Source of the DNA: Glandiceps talaboti | Taxonomy: Eukaryota > Hemichordata > Enteropneusta > Spengelidae | Reading direction: 5' to 3' | DNA length: 64,000 nt | Assembly (NCBI RefSeq): GCF_964340395.1 | Contig: NC_135553.1 | Location: 22,970,449 to 23,034,448, forward strand | Part shown: positions 1 through 11,819 of the stretch, piece by piece | How the letters are laid out: every line of letters starts with the position of its first letter | How positions within the stretch are numbered: the first letter of the stretch is position 1 | Program-made: the position numbers and the translations under genes | The notes under the pieces: generated by a model | Told to the model about the DNA's origin: nothing | What the model saw: only the letters and a program-made list of their open reading frames with translations | Database searches by the model: none

Positions 1-129
1 AACGTTCTCTTGATTACATGACCTGACTATTAATTTTCAAAATTATTACATCAAGTTTCCACTTTAAACACGCCCATCTGAAGCCCTGATCGACGTGTAA
101 ACTTAACAACTGTAAATTAAAAGGGAAAT

Positions 130-470
130 GCCTGACATATTCGATGATATCGTCTAAAAATCTAACATTTTGGATAACTATCCCTTTCCCAATGTTCGGT
201 AATATCGGATAAAAGACTTCGTCTTGAAAGTCTAAGTTATTCAATGTGTTAGATATCTATCGGATAGCATCGATAACATCGATAACATTTGATAAATATG
301 CTTCATTGGGAAGGAATCTCTGTCGTCTGGATAGGTATTCAAAATGCTTGTTTTTTAGACAATATTATCGGATAAAAACGCTTCATCGGGAAGAGAATTC
401 CGTCGTCAAGTTTGTCTAAGTTTTTCAAAATGTTATATGTTTAACGATGCTATCGGATAACACCCGACAC
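130..470. repeat. Outer iterated motif cluster, left arm
   Basis: Several loosely repeated units of about 80-90 bases share the words TATCGGATAAAAACGCTTC, GGGAAGGGAATCTCYGTCGTC and GTCTAAGTT-TTCAAAATGTTAGA. They lie at the outer end of the arm, where transposons often carry subterminal binding sites. A further pair lies at 1150-1310. Function is not known. Confidence 0.7.
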
Positions 471-509
471 TACCGTACAGGCGTAGGCACACGTCCACAC
501 AAATGGCTG

Positions 510-2075
510 TCTGATATAGTTATTTTTCGTTGAAATAGAATTGACGAAATGCAATAACAACGTAGTACATTTTTGTAATTACATTTCTTCTTGTAGACGT
601 AGGTATTGTTTTCAAGTTGCACTATCACCGTTTTGATTTCTGAAGGCCAGAGTTAATATGTAGTTTATTGAATGTCATGGTGTAACTCTGTCGTTCACGC
701 AACCCTCGTGTTGCGGGACCATATTTCCATTTTGTACTTGTTAAGGATGCATAATTTTTTTCTTGCATTCATTTAATATGACAGCTTTTATCACCACAAT
801 AGTTAAAGGGAACACACTGAGTGCGTACGTATATATATCAAAGATAACTGTTTTTGCTGCATTCTTGGTATTCACAGTATTCGGCCACTTTTTCATCTCC
901 TCGTATCACAGGTTCATTTTTGTGACTATCGAAAAAGAGACAAGTTATGCTTTCAAAAATAAACGTTTTAAGAATCTGTGCATCTTTTTATCTCGCAAAT
1001 ATAATAAATAATGTAAGTTTTCTCAATACCTCACCGGCACAGACAGCATGTACATGTACATGCACATTGTACATGTACTGTGGTGCGTCAACTCGCGTGA
1101 CTTGGGCCGTGTTTCGTGGCTAACCTTAAATGTCAAATCTTATATGAGATATGATAAAACTGCTTAGTTGAAAAGGGATCTCCGTCATCTAGATAGTCTA
1201 AGTTACGAAACTGTTAGATTTTTGGACGATGTTATCGGATAAAAACGCTTGGACGGGAAGGGACCTCCGTCATCAACTTTGTTTAGTACGTTATTCAACA
1301 TGTTAGATTAATTTATTTGGTCGGCGTGTAGTCATCCAGGATGCTTGCACGAAATACATTTACTACATTATTTGATACATTCACTACTTATTATTACGAA
1401 TGTACATTGCATGTTTGATTTCATTATTTCAGCACAAGAAAAAAAAACGTACCATAAATCTTAATCACTAATTCATCTGCTTTTACATGTAATACATCTA
1501 ACATGACGCTGTCGTACATGGCACACATCTACATGTACACACATTTTAATTGACTGAAATGGTTGTCCGATACAATTATTTTTTCGTTGAAATAAAATGG
1601 GCAAAATGCAATACAAAGTAATTTATTTTTATCTTATAAACGTAGGTATTCTTTTCAAGTCGCACTATCACATGCCAGTTTACATGAGAGTTATGTAGTG
1701 TACATGATTGTACATGTGTATAAGATGTCACGATGTAACTCTGTCGTTCACGCAACACGTCACGCAACCCTCGTGTTGCGGGACCATATTTCCAGTTTGT
1801 ACTTTGCATCTTTTCTAAGCTTTTGTCACCAAAGTCATTTTAAGGAGGAACACGCCGAGTTTGTACGTTTATCAAGTATAACAATTTTTACTTGAATATT
1901 TCGGTGTTTACATTCTATAACCACTTTTCCCTGCCTCGTGATGCAGGGTCATTTTCATAGCTATCGTAAAGGAGACGAAGTTGGGCTTTAAAAAATAAAC
2001 GTTTTAAGAATCTTTTTATCTCGCAAATATGAAATATAAGATTTCTCAACATACGGCATATACATGTACCGTGGT
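510..2075 (+). repeat. Two diverged ~0.5 kb tandem units, left arm
   Basis: Units at about 510-1040 and 1555-2075 align along their length. Shared landmarks are TCGTTGAAATARAATKGRC, a GTAGGTATT-TTTTCAAGT block, CTCTGTCGTTCACGCAAC, GTGTTGCGGGACCATATTTCC and a final ATTCTTAAAACG/GCGAGATAAAAAG-type block. The intervening 1041-1554 holds TACATGTACATG words and two outer-type iterated motifs. Short open frames inside are not conserved between the units, so I read this as non-coding. Confidence 0.8.
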
Positions 2076-2159
2076 GTCTCTGTGCCTCTCAACTGTCATT
2101 GAACTCGAAAATCACGGAGTAACGTGTGGAATTGTGTCTTTCCCTAGGGTATGTAGCTA

Positions 2160-2420
2160 TGTATTACCTGTGGGAGCTAAACTAGATAAACGCAGCTAAA
2201 CTGCATGACTTTAGCGGATATGTATGTTCTAAACTTATAAACTATCCACTAATTAGTCCCTAGCGAAAAAAGTTTTACAAGGATGTATCCGCTAATTATC
2301 GCATCTAAATATCGTTCTCAACTTTATAAACGTTATCCACTAATTATGGCATCTAAATATCTACCTACACTTTATACATTATATAAACTATCCGCTAATT
2401 AGACGGGCACAATATCAATG
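2160..2420. repeat. Array of ATCTAAATATCG / TATCCGCTAATTA motifs, left arm
   Basis: Four or more imperfect copies of a ~60-base unit contain CTAATTATCGCATCTAAATATC and AACTTTATAAACTATCC. The same unit recurs in the spacer at 5590-6110 and in the right arm at 9267-9527. Confidence 0.75.
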
Positions 2421-3004
2421 TGACAATAGGGAGTATGATTTTTGAAGCATGTGCTAAAGTATATAATGAGACGTACATATGATGTGATGAGGAGCGAGAC
2501 GGTCATCAGTTGTTGAAAAATATTTGCAAATTTTGGCGAGGCAGTACTGTTGACTGGCTTTTAAATGAACAGCGTTTGAATTTAAGTACTTTACGTCTGA
2601 GAATTGTCTGGAGGAGAACTTTGGTTACGACACTAGAGGAATGAGAAGATATATAGCAGGAGTATGTGAAGAAGAAGTTGAAATAATTTTCAGCAGCGAG
2701 CCGAAGGTACGAAATCAATATTGTATACTTCTTTTTCTTCTTTTTTTAATTTCTTTTTGTACTGGGAATTCCTCCCACCGATTTTCTGTTATGCAGACAT
2801 GTACACACAATCACAAGTTCCATTCAGGTGTGGGACTACCTGACAGGGCCATGTTGCACGCTCTATATCACGTTACAGCTGTGGAACTGTCAAGGCTTTC
2901 CCAGTCAGTCCACAGGCTATCATTGAGTCACCCAGGCCCGGCAAACAGCACCTGTGGGCTCGTGTGAGTAATCGTCCCCGACTTTTCGAGTCATTATTCT
3001 AAGC

Positions 3005-3205
3005 CCCCCTCCCCCGATATTCGCATTGGTCTTGTGAGTGAGAGACGGCTGAGTGATACAGCCTACCCATCGAGTCTGTAGAACACTCGCCCTGGATTTG
3101 GGTCGGTCACAGAAAAATCCCTAGTTTCCAGTGGGATTCAAACCCATCAGTCGACCTCCCGACTGCTACTCCTGTGCACTAACTACCATGCTACACGGAG
3201 CTGGT
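3005..3205 (-). mobile_element. tRNA-derived SINE (left-arm copy)
   Basis: Read on the minus strand, it has an A-box-like TAGCATGGTGGTTAGTGC and a B-box-like GGTTTGAATCCCA about 45 bases apart, as in the internal RNA polymerase III promoter of a tRNA head. A ~130-base body and a G-rich tail follow. It is the mirror of 8480-8690 and differs from it by an extra 5-6 bases just before the B box. Confidence 0.75.
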
Positions 3206-3244
3206 ATATCGAATCAATATGTATGATTTTTTTAAAAAACATGT

Positions 3245-3248
<4 letters not shown>

Positions 3249-3288
<40 letters not shown>

Positions 3289-3475
3289 ACGTACGTACGT
3301 ACGTACGTACATACACACGTACGTACGTACGTACGTACGTACATACATACATACATACATACATACATACATACATACATACATACATGCATACATGCAC
3401 GCATGCATGAATGCATACATACATACATACATACATACATACATACATACATACATACATACATACATACATACA
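3249..3475. repeat. Compound microsatellite (CA)n(CGTA)n(CATA)n
   Basis: CA dinucleotides grade into CGTA and then CATA tetranucleotides. This marks the inner end of the left arm. The same order, reversed, lies at 8222-8400, including the shared interruption around ATGCACGCATGCATGAATGC. Confidence 0.95.
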
Positions 3476-5559
3476 GTACAAGACTGCAACGAAAACTGTG
3501 AAACATTTATAGGACATTTCATATATAGAGACACACAATTAGGCCGACTTCTTTTTTGTCTCGTCAAATGCCTGCTCCCGCGCCGCAAACCCATTTTAGA
3601 TGTAGTAATCACGTTACTTCTGGGACGGAAAAAAATCGACAATTTATGCTGCAGCTTGGATCGAATTATGAAGATTTCTCGGGTTCGATTACATTCTGGT
3701 ATTTTGCTATCGACTTGTAGCGATTGTTGAGCTCCTAGTTTTATCGAGGTCCAAATCAGCAATAGAATTCGATGATCAACCCAATGCTCTCCAAAATCAT
3801 TAGTAGCATTTTCACTATAACTACTATTGTAAGACACGACGCCTATATAGCTATGCTACATAAGATTTATAAAAAAAACAATCCATCGAACATGATAAAG
3901 TCGTCATTGAATTTGCCACTGGCTGCTCAGTATTGTTTAGAATACTACATGTAAATATACTGAGACGAAACGCTCCTCTCTATATGACGTTGTATTCCCA
4001 AACGTTAGAACAATAGGCAGTGTAACATATAACTTGTAAGTTCATGGCTGCTCGGGTCGGTCACCAATCGCCTGTTTGACTTTTTTTTCTCACTTCTGCA
4101 ATTTTGAATAGTTACCTTTGAATTTACTGGTTAAGAGTCATGTAAAGAAAAAAATTCAAGATTGTGGTATAGGGTATATAGAATCACCTTTAAAAGAGGG
4201 GGAAACACACCCGTTGATGTGTCATATCTCACACAATATCTTGAGATTCAAGTGCCAGATTGTTTTTCGTTTGATTATATTTGCTGTGACGTAACCATAA
4301 TACTATGAGTTGTAAACAGAAACATTCTTGACGTTCGACTAGCATGCATAACATTTGAAAGGAGGACACACCGCTTCATGGATTCTACATTACACAAAAA
4401 TTATATATTGGCGTTTATATTATACTTTCCGCGATTTTCGAAGAAAAATAAATATCGTAGCCTTCCACAAAAACAAACACAAACGCTGCCGTTTCCCGCA
4501 ATTTTCTCCTACTCGGAAAGGTCACTGATTCCGTAAACAGGCTAGGCGAGCTAGACTTCACATGTGTGCATAAGATTATAAGATTTACTTATTGTATTAG
4601 TGGTCTGAGTTCAAACACCTTCCACCTTCCCCAGTGCTGTAACATCTTTTGCCCGTGGCATTCCTCGCTAATTCATCGTTACCAGAATTTGATTGTTTCT
4701 AAGGACGTATTATTAGGCATGCTTACGATAATTTCTTTACATGTCTACGCACAGGCTTCCAATCCCTGTTACTGTCTGTACCATATATATTTTATTTGAC
4801 CATTTTCGTCAGGGACGAAAATCTCTGGTTTGCGAAAGCTACTACCATCGAATACATCCAGTTGATAATATTTGTCTCTGTCACTATCTTTAAATCTCCT
4901 TCCATTGATCTGCTTCCATGCATTGAATCTAGCTCACTGTACGCCCACTACTCCATTCACCAATTGTGAGGTCATGTAATGTTATATAATGTTATGTAAT
5001 GTACATTAGTCATAAAACAAGGTTCACGTACCCAATATCTGAATACAATATTGAGGATAGCGCAACATGTTATCTGTAAAGAATAATATTTAACTCGAGA
5101 GTGTAATCACGGTGAGGGCAAATCGTATGCGGCGTCCACGATCGATATCAGACGATAAACGTAATATTTGATTGTAATACATTTGTAACATGTGATATAT
5201 ATGTAACAACGTCAAGTAAAATCACACGTTCGCAAACTATTACTGGTAACATATTTTTGGTTCATCTGAAGACATTTCATCACCCAGTATCTGGGCTATT
5301 ACAGATCCTGTACTTACATTCAACTAAAGTCATGATCGTACATAGCGGTAGAAACATACATATAAAGAGTACAGAGTAGAGACTGAACTTCTTGAGATAG
5401 TCACAGCTCAGACCACTAAGGTCACACCAAGACAAATCACTGGGCTATCAACAATTCCATTTATCCGCATTTCTCAAGTCAAGCACCAACAACATTTCAG
5501 TGAATTTGATATTTTATTATTGTAAATGTGGTAGGCAGTGTTGTACTTACATTTGTTTC
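3476..5559. other. Unique spacer DNA, no gene seen
   Basis: This is the first part of the loop of the giant inverted repeat. It holds only short open frames without recognisable domains, plus an ATGTTAT(A)TAATGTTATGTAATG stretch near 4970-5005. I see no gene in it. Confidence 0.6.
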
Positions 5560-6110
5560 GGGTACTAGCCACGAAACACGGCCCAACTCACGCAGTAAGG
5601 TGTATTAGCTAGTTTTGAAAGTTTAGCTAGGACTTAGAAGTTTAGACAGCTAAGCTAGAAGTGTATAAATCTAAACTTTTTTAAGTTTAGAAAGTTTAGC
5701 TTGAAATTTAGTCATCTAAGTTAGAAGTGTCTAACCATTATGGTCTAACTCTAATTCTAAACTTTATAAACTATAGCTATCTAAAGTTTATCAACTTTAG
5801 CTCGATATTTAGATGGTCTAAATAGCGGATAAAGTTTAGACTTTATAAACTATCCACTATTTAGACCATCTAAATATCGTTATAAACTTTCTAAATTGTC
5901 CACTATTTAGACGATCTGAACTTAAATATCCCACAACGATATATCCGCTATTTAGACGATCTAAATATCGTTCTGAACTTTATAAATTATCCGCTAACTA
6001 GATGAACTGTCCCTACTGTAAAAAGTTTTACAAGGATATATCCGCCAATTATCCGATCTAAAAATCGTTGTAAACTTTAGAAAGTTTATAAACTATCCAC
6101 ACTTATGCCC
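5560..6110. repeat. Spacer copy of arm-type repeats
   Basis: The segment begins with GCCACGAAACACGGCCCAA, matching reverse-oriented sequence near 1100-1125 in the left arm. It continues with many copies of AAGTTTAG, TTTAGACGATCTAAATATCG and AAACTATCCACTATTTAG, related to the arrays at 2160-2420 and 9267-9527. The loop therefore contains the same repeat family as the arms. Confidence 0.75.
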
Positions 6111-6751
6111 TTTATCTGTCATAATGTTGACACATTGTTTGACATGTACGGGATTAGCACACACTTACATAACCTCTTCTCAATTATGGCATTTCTGTAC
6201 TCACATATGACCCCATAAAAATTGAACTTGTATTACGTCATTCTTCTAACATTAGATTTAAACTTGCCTAGCCACTTGAAGCACTAGTGCTCCCCGCATT
6301 CAGTGTTTACATGGTTTACATTATATATGTCTTAGAATTTTAGCAACCGAGGATGGTATCGACACTTGTCTTTGTTTTCCAATGGCAAGCACGTTATCTT
6401 TGTGTGCTTTATGCAATGAAAATAGTCGACAAGATATTCTAAATTTTGAAATAGAACTTCTGCTCCAACGTTACCCTTTCGCCTCAAATTGACTCGAACT
6501 CACAAGCGTGATCATAACCGGCATATCGAAATCGACTGAAATTCTCACTACAATTCTGAGTAGAAAAACAAACACCTGTGTGCTAATGTGACGGGTATTC
6601 ACATGTATATAATGGTGCATACATTACAATAATTACGCCACAAGGACGGACTTTGGACAACATTCTGGCTGTACAGTCGTAAAACCTGTCAACATTACAG
6701 TTTATCTTACAGCCAACAAATGTGTCCGAGTCATTTGCAGGCATTCGGTTG

Positions 6752-7015
6752 GCATACCACAGTGAGCGCAGGCTCAGTTAGTTTTGTTTACAAATATAAA
6801 CAAACAAGTAAACAAACAAGTAAACAAACAAACAAACACACAAACAAAACACAAGTAAAAAAACAGACAAACAAATAAACAAGTAAACAAACAAATAAAC
6901 AAGTAAACAAACGTAGAAACAAACAAAGCAAACAAAAGCAAACAAACAAACAAACTAACCGACACATGAGTAGATACATACATGAGTAAACGACAACAAA
7001 CAAACACTACCCCCA
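6752..7015 (+). repeat. Left arm of a nested inverted repeat
   Basis: It begins GGCATACCACAGTGAGCGCAG, runs through a CAAACAAA-rich body with ATGAGTAGATACATACATGAG, and ends near CAAACACTACCCCC. Its reverse complement lies at 7165-7421, with a loop of about 150 bases between. This looks like a small foldback element inside the spacer. Confidence 0.85.
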
Positions 7016-7164
7016 TATATGATCTAGCGAGGTGTATTTTTGACTGATCTGAAGTCAAATTATGGCATTTTTTTCAGGATACGAAAATTATAATAGTACT
7101 CGCTTTTGGGTATGGATGTTGATCAGTCTCAACCCTTTTGGGTTATTTCCAGATGTGACCATGT

Positions 7165-7421
7165 GGGGGGGGGTAGTGTTTGTTCGTTGGTTTGTTGTTG
7201 TTTACTCATGTATGTATCTACTCATGTGTCGATTAGTTTGTTTGCTTTTGTTTGTTTCTTTTGTTTGTTTGTTTGTTTGTTTGTTTATTCGTTTTGTTTA
7301 TTTGTGTGTTTATTTGTTGTTGTTTTTTACTTGTTTGTGTTTTGTTTGTTTGTTTCTTTGTTTACTTGTTTGTTTATATTTGCATTAAAACTAACTGAGC
7401 CTGAGCTCCCTGTGGGCATAC
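7165..7421 (-). repeat. Right arm of the nested inverted repeat
   Basis: It mirrors 6752-7015: GGGGGTAGTGTTTGTTCG, then TTTGTTTG-rich sequence with CTCATGTATGTATCTACTCATG, ending CTGAGCTCCCTGTGGGCATAC. The open frames across both arms are translations of the TTTG repeats and are not taken as genes. Confidence 0.85.
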
Positions 7422-7923
7422 TTAACAACAGTATTGTACTTGGCATGCGTTTGTACTCGTTCATTGTTATTTTCAATACAATATGAGGGTTTGGGTTCTG
7501 TGTCTCCTCCTCCCCAACTGTTCCACTTTCTTTGGCTTGTTTTGATTCGTTACTACCTGGTCGTTATCTTCAGTGTGGCCACTGCAAAACGTTCATGCAC
7601 GTCTTGAAAAATATTTGGCATCCACGAGGCACATTTCACAGATGTCTTTGGTGCTGCACACACTGGCCTCCTTATCTTCTCATTGTCGTCGATTCAGTGA
7701 CACGTTACCCTCGGCCCAGCCTGGTACATCGCAGACATGCGAAGTCCGCTAGGAAACAAAAACAAAACCACACCTTTTTATTCAAATATATTCACTATGG
7801 AAAACTCGATATCGAACGAGGAACCGTCACTCCACGTTGTAGTTACAACTAGTATACTACTAAGTACCATCTTGGAAGGAACAAGTATTCCCTCACATCT
7901 ATGTATTTTCCATAGTTGTCAAA
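7422..7923. other. Spacer DNA, no gene seen
   Basis: Unique sequence between the nested foldback and the microsatellite block. A ~100-codon open frame near 7532-7852 has no recognisable domain and no splice or start context that I would defend. Confidence 0.5.
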
Positions 7924-8130
7924 ATGTATGTATGTATGTATGTATGTATGTATGTATGTATGTATGTATGTATGTATGCATGCATGCATACGCACGCACG
8001 TACGTACGCACGTATGTACGTACGTACGTACGTGTGTGTGTACGTACGTACGTACATATGTATGCATGTACGTATGTACGTATGTACGTATGTATGTATG
8101 TATGTATGTATGTATGTATGTATGTATGGA
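7924..8130. repeat. Compound (ATGT)n(ACGT)n microsatellite
   Basis: ATGT tetranucleotides are interrupted by GCATGCATGC and a central CGTACGTACGT block. It is close kin to the arm-end microsatellites at 3249-3475 and 8222-8400. All the MYVCMYVC/THTYIHTYIH frames over it are repeat translations. Confidence 0.95.
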
Positions 8131-8221
8131 GTCAGTATAATTACCCCAAGGTGTGGATGCATGTATGTAATAAATGAATGCCGTCCAGGTCAATACACGC
8201 CTCCTATGCATGCATGTATGC

Positions 8222-8400
8222 ATGTGTGTGTGTGTATGTATGTATGTATGTATGTATGTATGTATGTATGTATGTATGCATTCATGCATGCGTGCATGTA
8301 TGCATGTATGTATGTATGTATGTATGTATGTATGTATGTATGTATGTACGTACGTACGTACGTACGTACGTGCGTGCGTGTGTGTGTGTGTGTGTGTGTG
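8222..8400. repeat. Microsatellite at the inner end of the right arm
   Basis: GT, ATGT and ACGT tracts mirror 3249-3475, with different tract lengths. Confidence 0.95.
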
Positions 8401-8479
8401 AAAACATGTTTTTTAGTCATACATATTGATTCGAGTGCCAGGCTGTGACATGACAGTGTATATAAGGAAGTTTGTACAA

Positions 8480-8690
8480 TATACCAGCTCCGTGTAGCAT
8501 GGTGGTTAGTGCACAGGAGTAGCAGTCGGGAGGTCATGGGTTTGAATCCCACTGGAAACTAGGGATTTTTCTGTGACCGACCCAAATCCAGGGCGAGTGT
8601 TCTACAGACTCGATGGGTAGGCTGTATCACTCAGCCGTCTCTCACTCACAAGACCAATGCGAATATCGGGGGGGGGGGGGGGGGGGGCTT
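8480..8690 (+). mobile_element. tRNA-derived SINE (right-arm copy)
   Basis: The A-box-like TAGCATGGTGGTTAGTGC lies at about 8495-8512 and the B-box-like GGTTTGAATCCCA at about 8539-8551. The body ends in ATATCG followed by twenty Gs. It is part of the arm, so it was inserted before the arms were duplicated or homogenised. Confidence 0.75.
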
Positions 8691-9266
8691 AGAATAATGA
8701 CTCGAAAAGTCGGGGACGATTACTCACACGAGCCCACAGGTGCTGTTTGCCGGGCCTGGGTGACTCAATAGCCTGTGGACTGACTGGGAAAGCCTTGACA
8801 GTTCCACAGCTGTAACGTGATATAGAGCGTGCAACATGGCCCTGTCAGGTAGTCCCACACCTGAATGGAACTTGTGATTGTGTGTACATGTCTGCATAAC
8901 AGAAAATCGGTGGGAGGAATTCCCAGTACAAAAAGAAATTAAAAAAAGAAGAAAAAGAAGTATACAATATTGATTTCGTACCTTCGGCTCGCTGCTGAAA
9001 ATTATTTCAACTTCTTCTTCACATACTCCTGCTATATATCTTCTCATTCCTCTAGTGTCGTAACCAAAGTTCTCCTCCAGACAATTCTCAGACGTAAAGT
9101 ACTTAAATTCAAACGCTGTTCATTTAAAAGCCAGTCAACAGTACTGCCTCGCCAAAATTTGCAAATATTTTTCAACAACTGATGACCGTCTCGCTCCTCA
9201 TCACATCATATGTACGTCTCATTATATACTTTAGCACATGCTTCAAAAATCATACTCCCTATTGTC

Positions 9267-9527
9267 ACATTGATATTGTGCCCGTCTAATTAGCGGATAG
9301 TTTATATAATGTATAAAGTGTAGGTAGATATTTAGATGCCATAATTAGTGGATAACGTTTATAAAGTTGAGAACGATATTTAGATGCGATAATTAGCGGA
9401 TACATCCTTGTAAAACTTTTTTCGCTAGGGACTAATTAGTGGATAGTTTATAAGTTTAGAACATACATATCCGCTAAAGTCATGCAGTTTAGCTGCGTTT
9501 ATCTAGTTTAGCTCCCACAGGTAATAC
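9267..9527. repeat. Motif array, right arm
   Basis: Mirror of 2160-2420, with GATATTTAGATGCGATAATTAG and GGATAGTTTATA units. Confidence 0.75.
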
Positions 9528-9611
9528 ATAGCTACATACCCTAGGGAAAGACACAATTCCACACGTTACTCCGTGATTTTCGAGTTCAATGACAGTTGAG
9601 AGGCACAGAGA

Positions 9612-11177
9612 CACCACGGTACATGTATATGCCGTATGTTGAGAAATCTTATATTTCATATTTGCGAGATAAAAAGATTCTTAAAACGTTTATTTTTTAA
9701 AGCCCAACTTCGTCTCCTTTACGATAGCTATGAAAATGACCCTGCATCACGAGGCAGGGAAAAGTGGTTATAGAATGTAAACACCGAAATATTCAAGTAA
9801 AAATTGTTATACTTGATAAACGTACAAACTCGGCGTGTTCCTCCTTAAAATGACTTTGGTGACAAAAGCTTAGAAAAGATGCAAAGTACAAACTGGAAAT
9901 ATGGTCCCGCAACACGAGGGTTGCGTGACGTGTTGCGTGAACGACAGAGTTACATCGTGACATCTTATACACATGTACAATCATGTACACTACATAACTC
10001 TCATGTAAACTGGCATGTGATAGTGCGACTTGAAAAGAATACCTACGTTTATAAGATAAAAATAAATTACTTTGTATTGCATTTTGCCCATTTTATTTCA
10101 ACGAAAAAATAATTGTATCGGACAACCATTTCAGTCAATTAAAATGTGTGTACATGTAGATGTGTGCCATGTACGACAGCGTCATGTTAGATGTATTACA
10201 TGTAAAAGCAGATGAATTAGTGATTAAGATTTATGGTACGTTTTTTTTTCTTGTGCTGAAATAATGAAATCAAACATGCAATGTACATTCGTAATAATAA
10301 GTAGTGAATGTATCAAATAATGTAGTAAATGTATTTCGTGCAAGCATCCTGGATGACTACACGCCGACCAAATAAATTAATCTAACATGTTGAATAACGT
10401 ACTAAACAAAGTTGATGACGGAGGTCCCTTCCCGTCCAAGCGTTTTTATCCGATAACATCGTCCAAAAATCTAACAGTTTCGTAACTTAGACTATCTAGA
10501 TGACGGAGATCCCTTTTCAACTAAGCAGTTTTATCATATCTCATATAAGATTTGACATTTAAGGTTAGCCACGAAACACGGCCCAAGTCACGCGAGTTGA
10601 CGCACCACAGTACATGTACAATGTGCATGTACATGTACATGCTGTCTGTGCCGGTGAGGTATTGAGAAAACTTACATTATTTATTATATTTGCGAGATAA
10701 AAAGATGCACAGATTCTTAAAACGTTTATTTTTGAAAGCATAACTTGTCTCTTTTTCGATAGTCACAAAAATGAACCTGTGATACGAGGAGATGAAAAAG
10801 TGGCCGAATACTGTGAATACCAAGAATGCAGCAAAAACAGTTATCTTTGATATATATACGTACGCACTCAGTGTGTTCCCTTTAACTATTGTGGTGATAA
10901 AAGCTGTCATATTAAATGAATGCAAGAAAAAAATTATGCATCCTTAACAAGTACAAAATGGAAATATGGTCCCGCAACACGAGGGTTGCGTGAACGACAG
11001 AGTTACACCATGACATTCAATAAACTACATATTAACTCTGGCCTTCAGAAATCAAAACGGTGATAGTGCAACTTGAAAACAATACCTACGTCTACAAGAA
11101 GAAATGTAATTACAAAAATGTACTACGTTGTTATTGCATTTCGTCAATTCTATTTCAACGAAAAATAACTATATCAG
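9612..11177 (-). repeat. Two diverged ~0.5 kb tandem units, right arm
   Basis: Mirror of 510-2075. The units lie at about 9612-10132 and 10647-11177. Read on the plus strand, each begins with TTTGCGAGATAAAAAGAT..TTCTTAAAACGTTTATTTTT, contains GAAATATGGTCCCGCAACACGAGGGTTGCGTGA, and ends near the CAACGAAAAAATAA block. Confidence 0.8.
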
Positions 11178-11216
11178 ACAGCCATTTGTGTGGACGTGTG
11201 CCTACGCCTGTACGGT

Positions 11217-11557
11217 AGTGTCGGGTGTTATCCGATAGCATCGTTAAACATATAACATTTTGAAAAACTTAGACAAACTTGACGACGGAATTCTCTTCCC
11301 GATGAAGCGTTTTTATCCGATAATATTGTCTAAAAAACAAACATTTTGAATACCTATCCAGACGACAGAGATTCCTTCCCAATGAAGCATATTTATCAAA
11401 TTTTATCGATGTTATCGATGCTATCCGATAGATATCTAACACATTGAATAACTTAGACTTCAAGACGAAGTCTTTTATCCGATATTACCGAACATTGGGA
11501 AAGGGATAGTTATCCAAAATGTTAGATTTTTAGACGATATCATCGAATATGTCAGGC
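11217..11557. repeat. Outer iterated motif cluster, right arm
   Basis: Mirror of 130-470, with GAAGCGTTTTTATCCGATA and GATGTTATCGATGCTATCCGATA units. Confidence 0.7.
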
Positions 11558-11819
11558 ATTTCCCTTTTAATTTACAGTTGTTAAGTTTACACGTCGATCA
11601 GGGCTTCAGATGGGCGTGTTTAAAGTGGAAACTTGATGTAATAATTTTGAAAATTAATAGTCAGGTCATGTAATCAAGAGAACGTTGATATGACGTTGAT
11701 GGACTCCGAACAGGGCAAAACCAAAAGTTCGTATGGTACAGTATAAAGGGTAAAAAGGTTATTCAACGAGTGTAGTGAATCATGTGAATATGTGCTCGAG
11801 CACGTACTGAAATGTCGAT

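Larger units (their letters stand above)
1..3475 (+). repeat. Left arm of a giant inverted repeat
   Basis: This whole stretch reads as the reverse complement of 8222-11686. Base x pairs with roughly 11687-x for more than 3 kb. The differences I could find are few: single substitutions (near 280), 1-5 base indels (near 235, 2925, 3150), a ~45-base segment present only in the right arm (near 8437-8480), and different lengths of poly-G and microsatellite tracts. The left outer edge is the window edge, so the arm may extend further. No convincing protein gene is seen in the arm. Confidence 0.95.
8222..11686 (-). repeat. Right arm of the giant inverted repeat
   Basis: This is the reverse complement of 1-3475. 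Its outer end, ATGTAATCAAGAGAACGTT at 11668-11686, pairs with the first bases of the window; beyond 11686 I have no left counterpart to compare. It carries a ~45-base segment (about 8437-8480) missing from the left arm and a 20-base G run at 8668-8687 where the left arm has a short interrupted one. Confidence 0.95.

Noticed and set aside
2641-2967. A ~108-codon open frame in the left arm, mirrored at 8724-9047
   Set aside because: It is preserved only because the arms are near-identical; it differs by a 3-base indel, has no domain and overlaps the SINE-adjacent repeat.
3183-3837. Open frames of MYVCMYVC / THTYIHTYIH type over the microsatellites (also 7737-8552 and 50411-50776)
   Set aside because: They are translations of tetranucleotide repeats, open on both strands and in several frames; no gene signal outside the repeat.
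6774-7388. Cys/Phe/Leu-rich 'membrane protein' frames (VCLFVCLF)
   Set aside because: Translation of TTTG repeats in the nested foldback arms.
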